Source: Georgfuchsia toluolica (lineage in GTDB: Bacteria > Pseudomonadota > Gammaproteobacteria > Burkholderiales > Rhodocyclaceae). Taken from it: a DNA stretch of 64,000 bases. The translations under genes were made by a program, and so were the position numbers. The stretch is from contig NZ_CAJQUM010000001.1 in NCBI RefSeq assembly GCF_907163265.1, positions 1,054,001 through 1,118,000 of the forward strand. The letters run 5' to 3'. A model generated the notes under the pieces. It had not been told where the DNA came from and searched no databases. It saw nothing but the letters and a program-made list of their open reading frames with translations. This document shows positions 62,620 to 64,000 of this stretch, one piece after another; within the stretch, counting starts at the first letter, position 1; each line of letters begins with the position of its first letter.

Positions 62620-64000
62620 ATGATCAAACGCTCAACCGACCACAACATGGATCCCCCCCAGTCGATGAACTGGCACTCTCTGACGCACGCGGAGGTCCGA
62701 CAGGCGTTGCATGCCGAGATGGACGGTTTGACGGATGCCGAAGTGAAACAGCGAATTGTCCGATATGGGCCGAACCGGCTAACACCACCAAAACGGCGCG
62801 GCACATTGCTAAGACTGCTCATGCAATTTCACAACATTCTGCTTTATGTGATGTTGGGCGCGGCCGTTATCACAGCTTTTCTCGGTCATTGGGTCGATAC
62901 AGGCGTGCTTCTGGTCGCTGTGGTGATCAACGTGGTCATTGGTTTCATCCAGGAGGGCAAGGCGGAAGCAGCACTCGATGCCATCCGCGCCATGCTGTCC
63001 CCGCATGCGACTGTGATCCGTAACGGCAGTCGCCGCGAGATCGAGGCCGCTGAACTTGTACCGGGAGACATTGTTGCTCTCGCCTCGGGTGATCGTGTTC
63101 CGGCGGATTTGCGCCTGATTTCGGTCAAGGAGCTGCGCGTCGAAGAAGCGGCGCTGACCGGCGAATCCCTGCCGTCCGAAAAAAGCACAGAGACCGTTAG
63201 TGCCGATGCGCCGCTGGGCGACCGTTACGGCATGGCCTATTCCGGCACCCTGGTAGTCTATGGTCAAGCCATCGGCATGGTTGTCGCCACGGGTGGCACC
63301 ACCGAGCTGGGCAAGATCAATCAGATGCTCACCGGCATTCAGAGCTTGTCCACCCCCCTGCTGCGCCAGATTGACCGCTTCGGCCGCGTGCTGGCACTGG
63401 CCATCATCGGCATGTCCGCTGCGACCTTCGTGCTCGGTACCCTGTGGCGCGATCATACCCCCGCCGAGATGTTCATGATGGTCGTAGCACTGGCCGCTTC
63501 AGCGATTCCCGAAGGCTTGCCGGCGATCATGACCGTCACGCTCGCGCTCGGGGTACAACGCATGGCCCGGCGCAACGCCATTATCCGCCACCTACCTGCC
63601 GTCGAGACGCTCGGATCGGTGACGGTAATCTGCTCAGATAAAACCGGCACGCTGACCCGCAATGAAATGACCGTGCAGCGAATCCTCTGCGCCGGCCATG
63701 TGTTCGATGTCGGCGGTACCGGCTATGTGCCGCTAGGCGATTTCAGCATCGACGGCCGCATCATCGATCCTGACCACTACACGGCACTGTCAATGGCGAT
63801 TCGCTCCGGTGTGTTGTGCAACGATGCCCGCCTGCGCGAAGAGGATGGCATGTGGCGGGTAGAGGGAGACCCGACCGAAGGTGCGCTGCTTGTAGCAGGA
63901 GGCAAAGCGGGTTTTTCGCAGCATGCTGGCGATACCGCTTGGCACAGGATTGACTCCATCCCATTCGAGTCGCAGCATCGCTTCATGGCTACCCACCATC
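62620..64000 (+). CDS. Cation-transporting P-type ATPase, type II (cut by window edge)
   Basis: The 460 residues visible are about half of a typical P2 ATPase. The N-terminus has LTDAEVKQRIVRYGPNRLTPPKRRG. The actuator loop is LVPGDIVALASGDRVPADLRL with EEAALTGESLPSEK. The metal-site helix is AASAIPEGLPAIMTVTLALG, and the phosphorylation site is ICSDKTGTLTRNEMTV with D340. PEGLPA points to a Ca2+-type pump, although bacterial relatives may move other cations. A second ATG at 62647 is an alternative start. Confidence 0.9.
   Translation, partial: MIKRSTDHNMDPPQSMNWHSLTHAEVRQALHAEMDGLTDAEVKQRIVRYGPNRLTPPKRRGTLLRLLMQFHNILLYVMLGAAVITAFLGHWVDTGVLLVAVVINVVIGFIQEGKAEAALDAIRAMLSPHATVIRNGSRREIEAAELVPGDIVALASGDRVPADLRLISVKELRVEEAALTGESLPSEKSTETVSADAPLGDRYGMAYSGTLVVYGQAIGMVVATGGTTELGKINQMLTGIQSLSTPLLRQIDRFGRVLALAIIGMSAATFVLGTLWRDHTPAEMFMMVVALAASAIPEGLPAIMTVTLALGVQRMARRNAIIRHLPAVETLGSVTVICSDKTGTLTRNEMTVQRILCAGHVFDVGGTGYVPLGDFSIDGRIIDPDHYTALSMAIRSGVLCNDARLREEDGMWRVEGDPTEGALLVAGGKAGFSQHAGDTAWHRIDSIPFESQHRFMATHH

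Noticed and set aside
1-64000. CRISPR arrays, tRNA genes, complete insertion sequences and prophage
   Set aside because: Read-through found no regularly spaced direct repeats with spacers, no cloverleaf-type sequences, no transposase or integrase frames and no phage structural genes.

Overview
The window looks like a piece of a betaproteobacterial chromosome, GC-rich and densely coded. The gene neighbourhoods rlmE-ftsH-folP-glmM, ffs-dnaX-ybaB-recR and xseB-ispA-dxs, together with the protein character, suggest a Rhodocyclales- or Nitrosomonadales-like organism. That placement rests on gene order and protein style only. No tRNA, CRISPR array or complete insertion sequence was seen. A signal recognition particle RNA (ffs) is present. 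Both ends cut through genes: an ArsR-type repressor on the left and a P-type cation ATPase on the right.

Layout. 1-5.9 kb: ArsR repressor, RND efflux adaptor and pump, a small DUF2892 protein and a methyltransferase. 6.2-12.1 kb: a stressosome module (RsbR, RsbS, RsbT and an ATPase-phosphatase fusion) in tight overlap with a hybrid histidine kinase and followed by a FixJ-like regulator. 13.3-15.9 kb: molybdenum cofactor genes moaE, moaD, moeA and mobB, running on into an ATP-grasp-like protein and a DinG/YoaA helicase. 19.1-25.3 kb: a tyrosine phosphatase, glmM, folP, ftsH and rlmE, with a 28-residue membrane peptide on the opposite strand between folP and ftsH. 25.4-32.0 kb: a very large FecR-domain protein with an alanine-rich stalk and four repeated C-terminal modules, next to a TPR plus beta-barrel outer membrane protein of the Slam/type XI secretion kind. 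32.2-36.4 kb: yhbY, two small unknown genes, a DEDDy exonuclease, a SpoIIAA-like protein, an EamA transporter and a Rieske oxygenase. 36.6-40.5 kb: xseB, ispA, dxs, folE2. 40.5-47.2 kb: glycogen and glucose genes glgC, glgB and glk, a DUF2934 protein and a kinase/ATPase fusion. 47.4-52.4 kb: a NarX/NarL-like pair, a lone receiver, an Fe-S type FNR regulator, a PAS-like protein and Hsp20. 52.8-54.4 kb: an accessory patch with an HNH nuclease and a DUF2726 protein. 54.7-64 kb: recR, ybaB, dnaX, ffs, a hydrolase, comEC, a universal stress protein and the P-type ATPase.

Three families of dispersed intergenic repeats run through the window. Family A is CACAGAG-rich with inverted arms (four full copies and one half copy). 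Family B is about 90 bp with a GC hairpin (three copies, all in the same orientation and 27-36 nt after a stop codon). Family C encodes a VIPAKA-type peptide tail; one copy forms the end of the exonuclease gene and a 25-bp piece lies inside a family A copy.

Functional threads. The FNR-type regulator at 50.3 kb keeps all four Fe-S cysteines, and three perfect TTGAC-N4-GTCAA dyads lie within 14 kb of it (36575, 44555, 47309). This suggests a local low-oxygen regulon touching the glycogen and two-component genes. The most unusual locus is the two-gene FecR-giant/Slam-like pair, which may be a surface display or secretion system with a multi-barrel cargo.
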